43,085 nucleotides of DNA from Treponema sp. GTDB lineage: Bacteria; Spirochaetota; Spirochaetia; Treponematales; Treponemataceae. This document shows, piece by piece, positions 25,511 to 33,690 of this stretch (positions are counted from its first letter, which is position 1; each line of letters begins with the position of its first letter). The stretch covers positions 1 through 43,085 of the forward strand of contig JAILKG010000281.1 in the NCBI GenBank assembly GCA_024693915.1. The letters run 5' to 3'. The translations under genes were made by a program, and so were the position numbers. A model generated the notes under the pieces. That model was not told the DNA's origin and ran no database searches. It was given only the letters and a program-made list of their open reading frames with translations.

Positions 25511-26317
25511 TTGGAGTGTAAAAATATGAAAATCGCTTGTATTGGAACTGGAGCCATGGGCGGAGCAATTATCCGTTCAGTCAGCAAAAAATACGATGTA
25601 AAAAATATCACCGTTACTGACAAAAATACCGAAGCAGGAAAAGCTTTTGCTGCTGAAACAGGAGTTAATTTTACAGAAAGCAATATTGAAGTTTTAAAAG
25701 ATGCTGATTTTGCTTTTATTGCCGTAAAACCTCAGTTTTTGAAGGATGTTTTTGATGAGATTAAGGGATATGTTGAAGCAAAAACTGTTCTTATTTCCAT
25801 GGCTGCAGGCGTAAAAATTGAAAAACTGAAAGAATATTGTCCAGAAGGACGTTTTGTCCGCATGATGCCAAATGTTTGCGCTCAGATTGGGCAGGCAATG
25901 ACCGCTGTAACAAAGGGAGAAGGTGTAAGCCAGGAGGAATTTAATACAGCAAAAGAAATTCTTTCTGCGGCTGGAGTTGTAGAAGAAGTTCCTGAAAAAC
26001 TTATGGACTGCGTAACTGCTGTAAGTGGTTCCGGCCCGGCTTTTGTTTTTATGTTTATAGAAGCCCTGGCAGATGCCGCTGTTCGTTGCGGTATGCCTAG
26101 AGCTCAGGCCTACACCTATGCCGCACAGACTGTAAAAGGTTCTGCGGCCCTGGTAATGGAAACAAAAAAACACCCTGCAGTTTTAAAAGATTCTGTGTGC
26201 TCTCCTGCAGGAACAACAATTGAAGGTGTAAAAGCCCTAGAAGAAAACGGCTTTAGAAACAGCGTAATTCAGGCTGTCTGTGCGGCAAACGATCGTTCTG
26301 CCGCGCTTGGTAAGTAA
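25511..26317 (+). CDS. proC: Pyrroline-5-carboxylate reductase
   Basis: IACIGTGAMGGAIIRS, FAFIAVKPQFL, RMMPNVCAQIGQAMTAV, TAVSGSGPAFVFMFIEALADAAV, VCSPAGTTIEGVKALEE. Confidence 0.96.
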   Translation: MECKNMKIACIGTGAMGGAIIRSVSKKYDVKNITVTDKNTEAGKAFAAETGVNFTESNIEVLKDADFAFIAVKPQFLKDVFDEIKGYVEAKTVLISMAAGVKIEKLKEYCPEGRFVRMMPNVCAQIGQAMTAVTKGEGVSQEEFNTAKEILSAAGVVEEVPEKLMDCVTAVSGSGPAFVFMFIEALADAAVRCGMPRAQAYTYAAQTVKGSAALVMETKKHPAVLKDSVCSPAGTTIEGVKALEENGFRNSVIQAVCAANDRSAALGK

Positions 26318-26343
26318 GCAGAAAAATGTAAGTTAAATAAATA

Positions 26344-26379
26344 AGCGCCACTGGATTTTTTTTCATGGCGCTTTTTTTT
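26344..26379 (+). terminator. Terminator after proC
   Basis: AGCGCCA...TGGCGCT stem followed by T8. Confidence 0.8.
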
Positions 26380-26392
26380 GCCGGTAAACTGA

Positions 26393-27727
26393 TTATTTGT
26401 TAAGTTCTGCTCTGATTACATCGGCAACAATGGCACGGTTTGAATCTGACACAAAGGCTGCGTCGCTAAGGGGTGTAAGTGGTTTTTCTGTTGCGGCAAT
26501 CCAATAGCGGGCATCGTCGGCCTGTTTATCAGGAATTGCACAGTTTGCCATGGCAGGAGCAAGTCCACTTCCAAAAGTCAATTTTTCCTGTAGATTTCTA
26601 CCCAAAAGTTTTATTGAGTTTCTGCACATTTCTTTTTTTGAAAGGCTGACTGCCATAATAACTGGAGCAGTAAAGCTTCTGGTCTGGTTTCCTGCGTCTG
26701 AAGGAAAGTAAATTGACCGGTATTTTCTGATTATGGAGTCGCTGTATGTTCTGTGGGCTTCAAGACTCATTAAAAGAATTGCAGTTTCATCAGAATTTGC
26801 ATAGGCCATAAGGTCATTTTTTTTAAGCTGGGTAAAAATTCTAGGTAGATAACCTTTTGCTTTCCAGTCTTTTAAGAATTGTACTGCTGAGTAAAGGGGG
26901 TTTCCTTCAGAAATCAATTCTTGAGTAGCTTCATAAAGCTCTGAACCGGCTTTTTTTCTGGAAGAAACGGCTCCTGCCAGCTTTTTTACGGCTTTTTCAT
27001 AATCACTTCTTCCGGAGAGAGATTCTGTAAGAGCTCCTACAATGTTCAAAAGTTCCCTGTCATCGCCGCCGGCAAAAAGGAGGGGAATTAAGCCCTGTTC
27101 TTTGCTGAATTCAGATAATTTTTCCAGGTCTTTCCAGTTGTTGATGCTTCCGATTTTGCTGTTTGTAAAGACTTCATATTTTACATCGATTTCATAATTA
27201 TCCAGAAGAATTGGAATAGCAGTGGTTTTTAAGTAAAAGCGGTTTTCTTCCTGAATGTGTTTTCTCTGTTCTTCTGAAAGATTTTCAGGAATTTTTTCGA
27301 TGTATTTTTTATCTTTGTAATCGGTGACTGTCTGCTTAATAGAAGTTGTCATTCCGCTTAGTACTTCATCTTTTGGGAAACCCAGATTTTTCTGTATTAC
27401 ATAGTCGTAAGCATAGCGGGCATTGGCACCATCTTTGATAAAAAGAATATCAATTTTTTTTGTATTTTTCATAGCTTCCGGAAGGGAAATTTTGTCGTTG
27501 AGAACAAGAATATCGTAAGCTCTTTTTCCTTCCCGGGTTTTTACGCTGGATTCAAGATTTTGAACGATAATGTCGCGGGTTTTATCAGAAATACCGTAAA
27601 AAGCAGCAAGTGGTTTTCTGTTTAAAAAATAGAGAACTGCAAAAAGAATGATAAGCAGCAGAATTAAGGCCATTGACGAAATCAAGGCGATTTTTATGAT
27701 TGAATCTTTTATTTTCTTTTCTTCCAT
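26393..27727 (-). CDS. Membrane-anchored extracellular solute-binding-like protein; start trimmed to ATG 27727
   Basis: MEEKKIKDSIIKIALISSMALILLLIILFAVLYFL anchor; SBP-type segments KIDILFIKDGANARYAYDY, AIPILLDNYEIDVKYEVF, INNWKDLEKLSEFSKEQGLIPLLFAGGD. The ORF track start 27835 would overlap the divergent gene. Confidence 0.7.
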   Translation of the reverse strand: MEEKKIKDSIIKIALISSMALILLLIILFAVLYFLNRKPLAAFYGISDKTRDIIVQNLESSVKTREGKRAYDILVLNDKISLPEAMKNTKKIDILFIKDGANARYAYDYVIQKNLGFPKDEVLSGMTTSIKQTVTDYKDKKYIEKIPENLSEEQRKHIQEENRFYLKTTAIPILLDNYEIDVKYEVFTNSKIGSINNWKDLEKLSEFSKEQGLIPLLFAGGDDRELLNIVGALTESLSGRSDYEKAVKKLAGAVSSRKKAGSELYEATQELISEGNPLYSAVQFLKDWKAKGYLPRIFTQLKKNDLMAYANSDETAILLMSLEAHRTYSDSIIRKYRSIYFPSDAGNQTRSFTAPVIMAVSLSKKEMCRNSIKLLGRNLQEKLTFGSGLAPAMANCAIPDKQADDARYWIAATEKPLTPLSDAAFVSDSNRAIVADVIRAELNK

Positions 27728-27797
27728 AACTACAATTTTATCACAAAGAAATACTTTTTCAATTGCTTTAGTCGATGAAATGAGGTAACTTTTTATT

Positions 27798-28436
27798 ATG
27801 AGTTCTCTTTTGTTTGTTACTGCAGATGATGCCACTCCATTTCAAATTTCTCTTTCAAATCTTGAAGTTTTTAAGGATTTTAAGCGTCTATTAAAGGTTC
27901 AGGGAATTCAAAATGCCAGGGATGCCCTTTGTTATGAAGATTTTGATGCCCTTGTTCTCTGCTGTAATTCAATTGAGACTGTAAAAAAAGTTGAAATAAA
28001 GTCTGTAAAAAAATCCACAGGGGCTGATTCTATCTTTGATTTTTTACAGGAAATTGAATGCTCTTGTATTCTTCTTGTTGAAAAAATTTCTGTGGACCTT
28101 GCCAGAAAACTTGAAAACTCAGGAATATTTGTAATTGAAAGAGATTTTGCTCCTGCCTGCTATCTGGATGATAATGCCGTAGAAACTCTCCTTATAAAAA
28201 TGCTGAAATTTATACTGTTAAAGACAAAAGAAAGGCAGAAAAGTCAGAGGGAAAAGCTGAAACTTGAAAACAGTCTGCAGGAAGAACGCCTTGTAAACAG
28301 GGCAAAATGTATTTTGATGCAGTATTTGAACATGAGCGAAAGTCAGGCTCACCGCTATATTGAAGTTCAATCCATGCAGCTGCGCCAGACCCGTCTTCAG
28401 ACTGCGGAAAGCATTCTGAAGACTTACGAAATCTAA
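27798..28436 (+). CDS. ANTAR-domain regulator with degenerate receiver-like N-terminus
   Basis: C-terminal LKLENSLQEERLVNRAKCILMQYLNMSESQAHRYIEVQSMQLRQTRLQTAESIL matches ANTAR; N-terminal region lacks a clear phospho-acceptor Asp. Confidence 0.83.
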   Translation: MSSLLFVTADDATPFQISLSNLEVFKDFKRLLKVQGIQNARDALCYEDFDALVLCCNSIETVKKVEIKSVKKSTGADSIFDFLQEIECSCILLVEKISVDLARKLENSGIFVIERDFAPACYLDDNAVETLLIKMLKFILLKTKERQKSQREKLKLENSLQEERLVNRAKCILMQYLNMSESQAHRYIEVQSMQLRQTRLQTAESILKTYEI

Positions 28437-28509
28437 CTTTTTGCCGTCTGCTGAACTTTATCCAGCCTTAAGTCCAGTTTTTCAAGTTGAAAATTAAGAC
28501 TAGATATTT

Positions 28510-30870
28510 TTATTTTGAAGTGACAGCAATAATACTGATTGTGGTACTTATAGCGGTCAGCAAAGTTGTGATAACAGGGGCGTATTTACTGAAATAGAAT
28601 GTAAACTCTGTTGTTTCAGCGGTAATTGTTGATTCTGGTGAGATAAATTCCTTTTTACTGTATTTTTTGTTGTGCTTATCAGTAATTTTGATCATATCTC
28701 CGGCATTTTTGTTTTTATCAAATCCACCGGCAAGACCAACATAGTAATCCCAGGTTCTGTCCGGAATGTATGGATAGCGACCAGGAACCTGAACGGCACC
28801 TGCAACAGTTACAAAGGCCTGTTCAAAAGGAACCATAAGTACATCGTAAGGCTGAACTTCAATTTCTGTAGCATAGTTTTTGTCGTAAAGTATTGTTTCC
28901 AGGTTGATTGGTATTATTTTTTCCTGACGAATGATGTAGGCGTTTTTAAGGTCACTGGCATCAGAAAAAAGGTCTCTGTAACGGCGGACAAAATAAGCAT
29001 AATTTTCCCCTTCGTTAAATTCCAGTGACAGCTTGTTTGAAGCTTCAAGAACAGAAGCATCTTTTTCCATTTTTACGGCACCTTCAAGGAAGGCAACCTG
29101 GCGCAAGTCGTCGTAGGTTGGAATAAAGAAGGAGTCCATGTCAAAAACTTCGAAGGTTGTTTCAAAGCATATTTCTTTAAGATACTGTTTTCGTCCGCTT
29201 GTTCCGTCTGTGTCGTACTTTCTGAAAAGTTCTGTGCGGGTTTTGTCTGCTCTATCCAAAAGTCCGCCGCCGTAAAGAGTGTAGAGTTCTGTAAAGTTTT
29301 CTCCATCAAGCAATTCGTATGTTCCAGGGCGCTCAACACCACCGGAAATGCTTGCTCTTCTGGTAAGTCTGTTCAATGTGATGGTGCAGCCTGCCTGAAT
29401 GTATGGATTCTGGCTCATGTCACCAAAGCGGCTTGCCTTAAAAAGGTCGCAGTTTGAAATATGTCCTTCCGGGTCAGTTATTGTAATGTTTCTGGTGGAA
29501 GAAAAATCTGTGAGAACAGGCTTGATGATTTCTGAAAGGCGTTTTAATGGCCATGCTTCAATTTCTGTAACTTCCTTAACTTCTCCAGTGATTAAAATTT
29601 TAGTAGTTAAGTTCTGGCTGTAAGGTATTACGAGACGGTCATTTTTCATTACAAAAACTTCGCTTTGAACCTGAGGGTTATGGAGGAAGTAGTAAATGTT
29701 CATGTTGATTTTATTACCATCTCTGATGATGTAGGAATTTTCCAGGTCAGAATAGCTGGAATAGTAATTTGAAATTCTTTTTACAAGGGCAGCGTAGTTT
29801 TCACCATCGTAGAAACGGATGCTGGTTTTAAAAGAATTAATTGCAGGCGCTTTTTCATCGCTGCCTGTAAGGAGTGTCTGCTGACTTTCAGGATCTGGAT
29901 TTTTAATAATTCCTTCCAGAGTAATTGATGGTCGGAGTTCTGTAAAGCTTGGAATGTGTACCCTATCCTTGTTCTTTAATTCATAATTTGAAGAAATTGC
30001 AGAAGCAGAAAGATAAAGCGTATTTCCGGCTGGGTTTTCGGAGCCTTCTATTCTTTCTATGTAAATTCTTGAAGTATCTGCGGTTGCCTTTAAGCCCTTT
30101 CCGTAATTTTCGATAAGCTCTTTGAGGTTTTCGTTTGGCAAAAGTTCGTAGCTTTCAGGTCTTTCTACATCTCCATAGAGGGTAACCTGTCTTTCAAACT
30201 TTTTGATGATGATTGTGTCTTCCGGACGAACATATGGATCCTGGGAAAGGTCGCCGTCTCTGTAGGCTTTAAAAAGGTCGTAGTCAGTTTTTTTACCATC
30301 TTTTGAAATTACCTGAACAAAGCGTGTGGAAGAAAAATCTGTAAGGTAGTCGCCCTTAAGAATTGTGGAAAGGCGGTTCATTGCCCAGGAGGATTTTACC
30401 TGAGTTTGTGTTACTTCGCCTTTAATGGTGATAGAAAATACAGAAGGTTTCAGGATAAAAAACTGTACGCCACCCATTGGGTAGTTTCTGTTTACAATTG
30501 CTTCAACCTGAGTTTTTAACTGCATGAAAGTTTTGCCGTTTCCGTTCAGGGTGGCTAAGTTTGCAACTTTTATGGTGTAGGAAGAGTCTACTGGGATTGT
30601 GTAGCTGACAGGACTTGTGCCGGCCGCAAAAGAAAGCTGGTATACATCACCTGCAGTTACAGGATAATCTTTTGATGCGTTTGCAAGCTGGGCTTTTTCC
30701 TGGGCTTCCAGTTCTGCGTTTCCCAGCATGGCGGCTGTCTGACTTTGATTTTTTGTGGCAGCCTGCTGTAGTCTTTGTTGAAGGGATTGCTGGGCAAAGG
30801 AATTTTCTGCAGAGAAGAATGCGGCAAAAAGTGCCGTAAAGGAAATAATGCTTCTGATACTCTTTTTCAT
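28510..30870 (-). CDS. SLBB-domain polysaccharide-export-type periplasmic protein with internal duplication and C-terminal TM helix
   Basis: Signal peptide MKKSIRSIISFTALFAAFFSAENSFA; YPVTAGDVYQLSF Poly_export start; repeated SLBB modules (GDVERPESYELLPNENLKELIENYGKGL, GGVERPGTYELLDGENFTELYTLYGGGL, GAVQVPGRYPYIPDRTWDYYVGLAGGF). Confidence 0.88.
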   Translation of the reverse strand: MKKSIRSIISFTALFAAFFSAENSFAQQSLQQRLQQAATKNQSQTAAMLGNAELEAQEKAQLANASKDYPVTAGDVYQLSFAAGTSPVSYTIPVDSSYTIKVANLATLNGNGKTFMQLKTQVEAIVNRNYPMGGVQFFILKPSVFSITIKGEVTQTQVKSSWAMNRLSTILKGDYLTDFSSTRFVQVISKDGKKTDYDLFKAYRDGDLSQDPYVRPEDTIIIKKFERQVTLYGDVERPESYELLPNENLKELIENYGKGLKATADTSRIYIERIEGSENPAGNTLYLSASAISSNYELKNKDRVHIPSFTELRPSITLEGIIKNPDPESQQTLLTGSDEKAPAINSFKTSIRFYDGENYAALVKRISNYYSSYSDLENSYIIRDGNKINMNIYYFLHNPQVQSEVFVMKNDRLVIPYSQNLTTKILITGEVKEVTEIEAWPLKRLSEIIKPVLTDFSSTRNITITDPEGHISNCDLFKASRFGDMSQNPYIQAGCTITLNRLTRRASISGGVERPGTYELLDGENFTELYTLYGGGLLDRADKTRTELFRKYDTDGTSGRKQYLKEICFETTFEVFDMDSFFIPTYDDLRQVAFLEGAVKMEKDASVLEASNKLSLEFNEGENYAYFVRRYRDLFSDASDLKNAYIIRQEKIIPINLETILYDKNYATEIEVQPYDVLMVPFEQAFVTVAGAVQVPGRYPYIPDRTWDYYVGLAGGFDKNKNAGDMIKITDKHNKKYSKKEFISPESTITAETTEFTFYFSKYAPVITTLLTAISTTISIIAVTSK

Positions 30871-30898
30871 TGTTCGCCTTTGTAAATAGAATTAAAAA

Positions 30899-30946
30899 GT
30901 AAAAAAAAAGACTGTCCAAAATGACTAGTTATAATCATCAGGCAGC
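30899..30946 (-). terminator. Terminator-like hairpin in the leader of the SLBB gene
   Basis: Minus strand GGGGCTGCC...GGACAGTC with a bulged A and one G.U, followed by T9, about 30 nt upstream of the start codon. Confidence 0.45.
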
Positions 30947-31486
30947 CCCTTCCATATAGTGAAATACTACTATATAACGCATTTTTATTCAACAAGAGGG
31001 ATTCTTTTCTGAAGTGTGGGGGAAAGAGGTAAAAATTCCAGTAAAAAAGGAAAGAGGTGCAAAGCCTGGTAGGAAAAGTAAGAGCAGGACAAAGGCAGGA
31101 AAGCTTTTTGGTTATTGGAAAGTATTATAAAGAGACCGGAAAGAAAGGCTGTGTGCGCGCCTATGGAGCGGTTGCCGCCTGCGGCAAGGCGAGCGTTTTT
31201 TTTTGAGTCCTGCATGACTTGAGCTTAAAATCCACTGGTGAAAAAAAGACAGTTTTTTGAGATATAAGAAGCGAGACCGAGCGTTAGCGGGCCGCGGAAC
31301 AGGCGTAGGTGAAGGGGGTCGCACCCTAAAAAAAAGAAAAAAAGCCGGTGAAATAAAGAGGATAGGCCTGGGAATTAACAATATGGGCCCAAGCATTATA
31401 AAGTGGAATTTTTGGCATGGGCCGCTAAACACATTTTCAAAAATGTAATTATATGATAAAATGCAGTTTCATTAGGTTATGAAAAT

Positions 31487-31506
31487 TGCCGCATAAAAAT
31501 GTGGCA
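31487..31506 (+). promoter_or_regulatory. Stem-loop upstream of the SBP Shine-Dalgarno
   Basis: TGCCGCAT-AAAA-ATGTGGCA (8 bp, one G.U), then gccAAAAGGAGtgaatcataATG. Confidence 0.6.
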
Positions 31507-31526
31507 GCCAAAAGGAGTGAATCATA

Positions 31527-32297
31527 ATGAAAAAAATTATTGGAATTTTTGCCGCAGTAATGGCACTTGCATCTGTAGGTTGTTCAAAAAAAGCTCAGGT
31601 TCAGATTAATTCTGCTGCTGACCTGGCTGGAAAAGTAATAGGTTGTCAGGCTGGAACCACCGGAGAAATGTACGCTCAGGATGAGTCTGGAGCAAAAACT
31701 GTAAAATCTTTTAAAACAGGAATTGACGCTGCTCTTGCCCTCAAAAATGGTGCAATCGACGCTATCGTTCTTGACGAGCTTCCTGCAAAAGAAATCGTAA
31801 AAAGAAATCCTGATCTTGTAATTGTGAACGACCAGTTTTCTTCTGAAGAATACGCTATTGCTGTAAAAAAAGGAAATACTGAACTCCTTGATTCTGTAAA
31901 CAAGACAATTGCTGCTATTAAGGAAGACGGAACCTACGAAAAACTTATCGAAGCTTTTATGCCTGTTGATGGAAATATCGTAATTCCTGAAGTTGCCCTT
32001 GTAGATTCTAAAGAAGTTATCAGAATGGGAACAAATGCTGCTTTTCCTCCATTTGAATATGTTGAAGGTTCTGAAGTTGTTGGTTTTGACGCTACAATGA
32101 GCCGTCTGATTGCCCGTGATTACGGAAAAAAATTGAACATCATCGACATGAGCTTTGACGGACTTATCGCTGCCCTTCAGGCTGGTTCTATCGACTTTAT
32201 TGCTGCAGGAATGACTGCAACTGATGAAAGAAGACAGAATGTTGATTTTTCTGAGCCATATTACAAGACAAATCAGGTAATTGTAATCAGAAAATAG
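31527..32297 (+). CDS. Amino-acid ABC transporter substrate-binding lipoprotein with circularly permuted SBP_bac_3 fold
   Basis: Lipoprotein-like signal ending GCSKK. Lobe-II block (SAADLAGKVIGCQAGTTGEMYAQ...AIDAIVLDELPAKEIV) and terminal helices (YAIAVKKGNTELLDSVNKTIAAIKEDGTYEKLIEAF) precede the lobe-I block (VIRMGTNAAFPPFEYVEGSEVVGFDATMSRLIARDYGKKLNIIDMSFDGLIAALQAGSIDFIAAGMTATDERRQNVDFSEPYYKTNQVIVIRK*). Confidence 0.9.
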   Translation: MKKIIGIFAAVMALASVGCSKKAQVQINSAADLAGKVIGCQAGTTGEMYAQDESGAKTVKSFKTGIDAALALKNGAIDAIVLDELPAKEIVKRNPDLVIVNDQFSSEEYAIAVKKGNTELLDSVNKTIAAIKEDGTYEKLIEAFMPVDGNIVIPEVALVDSKEVIRMGTNAAFPPFEYVEGSEVVGFDATMSRLIARDYGKKLNIIDMSFDGLIAALQAGSIDFIAAGMTATDERRQNVDFSEPYYKTNQVIVIRK

Positions 32298-32400
32298 TTT
32301 AATCAGCCGTAATTTTGAGTTGTGTACCTTGAAACCACTTTTTCATTTTTATGTTACTAACTCGAAATTAAAACAAATCAGGCTATAAAGAAATAATTGT

Positions 32401-32430
32401 GGCGCAGTAATGCGGTAATGCAAAAGCGCC
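32401..32430 (+). promoter_or_regulatory. Possible stem-loop upstream of the permease SD
   Basis: GGCGC (32401-32405) / GCGCC (32426-32430), then AAAGGTGtaagtATG. Confidence 0.4.
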
Positions 32431-32452
32431 TGCATAATCAAAAGGTGTAAGT

Positions 32453-33115
32453 ATGTGGAACAGTTTTTACGAAACTATGATAGCAAAGGGAAGATGGCTC
32501 TTGATTCCTAAGGGATTGGGAACTACTCTTCTGATTGCAATTTGTGCTGTGCTTATTGGTTCCGTTCTGGGCTGCATATTTGCACTTTTTAAAATTTCAA
32601 AAAACCGATTTTTGAGGGGCTTTGCGGAATTCTATACAACTGTAATCCGCGGAATTCCTATGGCTACTCAGCTGATGATTTTCTATTTTGTTATTTTTTC
32701 ACCAATGGGAATGTCAAATGCTGTGGTTGTTGCCATTATTGCCTTTGGAATTAACTCCGGTGCTTACTGTACAGAAATTTTCCGTGCAGGTATTCAGGGA
32801 GTTGATAAGGGTCAGAATGAAGCCGGTCGTTCCCTTGGACTTACCTGGTGGCAAACTCTGGTAAAAATCATTCTTCCACAGGCTATCCGAACCTCTCTTC
32901 CTACCTACACAAGTGAATTTATTACTCTTATAAAAGAAACTTCAGTTGCCAGTTTTATTGCAGTTGTGGATTTGCAGAAAGCCTGCGATAACATCAGAAA
33001 CGCAACTTATAATGCCTGGATTCCTCTTCTTTCCTGCGCGGTAATCTATCTGTGTCTGACTGTAGGCCTTACAAAGATTTTTTCTATTCTGGAAAGACGC
33101 TTTATCAAGGCTTAG
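32453..33115 (+). CDS. Amino-acid ABC transporter permease (HisM/GlnP family)
   Basis: LGTTLLIAICAVLIGSVLG, TVIRGIPMATQLMIFYFV, GINSGAYCTEIFRAGIQGVDKGQNEAGRSLGLTWWQT, ILPQAIRTSLPTYTSEFITLIKETSVAS (EAA loop). Confidence 0.95.
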   Translation: MWNSFYETMIAKGRWLLIPKGLGTTLLIAICAVLIGSVLGCIFALFKISKNRFLRGFAEFYTTVIRGIPMATQLMIFYFVIFSPMGMSNAVVVAIIAFGINSGAYCTEIFRAGIQGVDKGQNEAGRSLGLTWWQTLVKIILPQAIRTSLPTYTSEFITLIKETSVASFIAVVDLQKACDNIRNATYNAWIPLLSCAVIYLCLTVGLTKIFSILERRFIKA

Positions 33116-33199
33116 AAAAAAATTGATAAAATCTGCAGCAAATTAAAATCCCGGAAAAGGATTTAAAATGCGCCCTAAATTATAAAAAAAGAGGCAGTT

Positions 33200-33685
33200 A
33201 TGAAAAAGACAAATGCCATGCGCATTCTTGATTCAAAAAAAATCAAATACGAAGCAAAAGAATACGATGATGATGGAGAACACGCTCTTGAGTTGGGAGC
33301 GGCTGCCAGAACTGCTGAAAAACTTGGAGTTGATCCAAAAACTGTATTTAAAACTATTGTGATGAGAACGGATTCCAGGGAAATTTGCGTATTTTTGCAG
33401 AATGCAACCGGGGAAATAAATCCTAAAAAAGCCAGAAATGCCTGCGGTGCAAAGGAAATTTCTTCTGTAAAGCCGGACGAACTTTTAGGACTTACTGGAT
33501 ATGTTCGGGGCGGCTGTTCCCCTCTTGGGATGAAGAAGCAGTACAGAACCTTTATTGATCAGAGCGCTATGGAATGCGAGAAGATTTGTGTTTCTGCAGG
33601 AGTTCGTGGTCAGCAGTTGATTTTAGCGCCTGGGGACCTTGTTACCGCCTGTGGTGCCAGCCTTTGTGACCTGAGCCTAGACTAA
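33200..33685 (+). CDS. ybaK: Cys-tRNA(Pro)/Cys-tRNA(Cys) deacylase, YbaK/EbsC family
   Basis: MKKTNAMRILDSKKIKYEAKEY, LGVDPKTVFKTIVMR, GYVRGGCSPLGMKKQYRTFIDQSA, RGQQLILAPGDLV. Confidence 0.93.
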   Translation: MKKTNAMRILDSKKIKYEAKEYDDDGEHALELGAAARTAEKLGVDPKTVFKTIVMRTDSREICVFLQNATGEINPKKARNACGAKEISSVKPDELLGLTGYVRGGCSPLGMKKQYRTFIDQSAMECEKICVSAGVRGQQLILAPGDLVTACGASLCDLSLD

Positions 33686-33690
33686 ATATT

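Noticed and set aside
25694-26173. 159-aa minus-strand ORF inside proC
   Set aside because: Antisense shadow of proC with low-complexity Phe/Cys/Asn-rich translation.
27728-27835. 36-aa upstream extension of the solute-binding-like ORF
   Set aside because: Would overlap the divergent ANTAR gene and displace the natural start MEEKKIKDSIIK before the TM anchor.
28510-30870. Complete capsule/exopolysaccharide locus
   Set aside because: Only the SLBB export-type protein is present; no Wzc, Wzx/Wzy or glycosyltransferase genes in the window.
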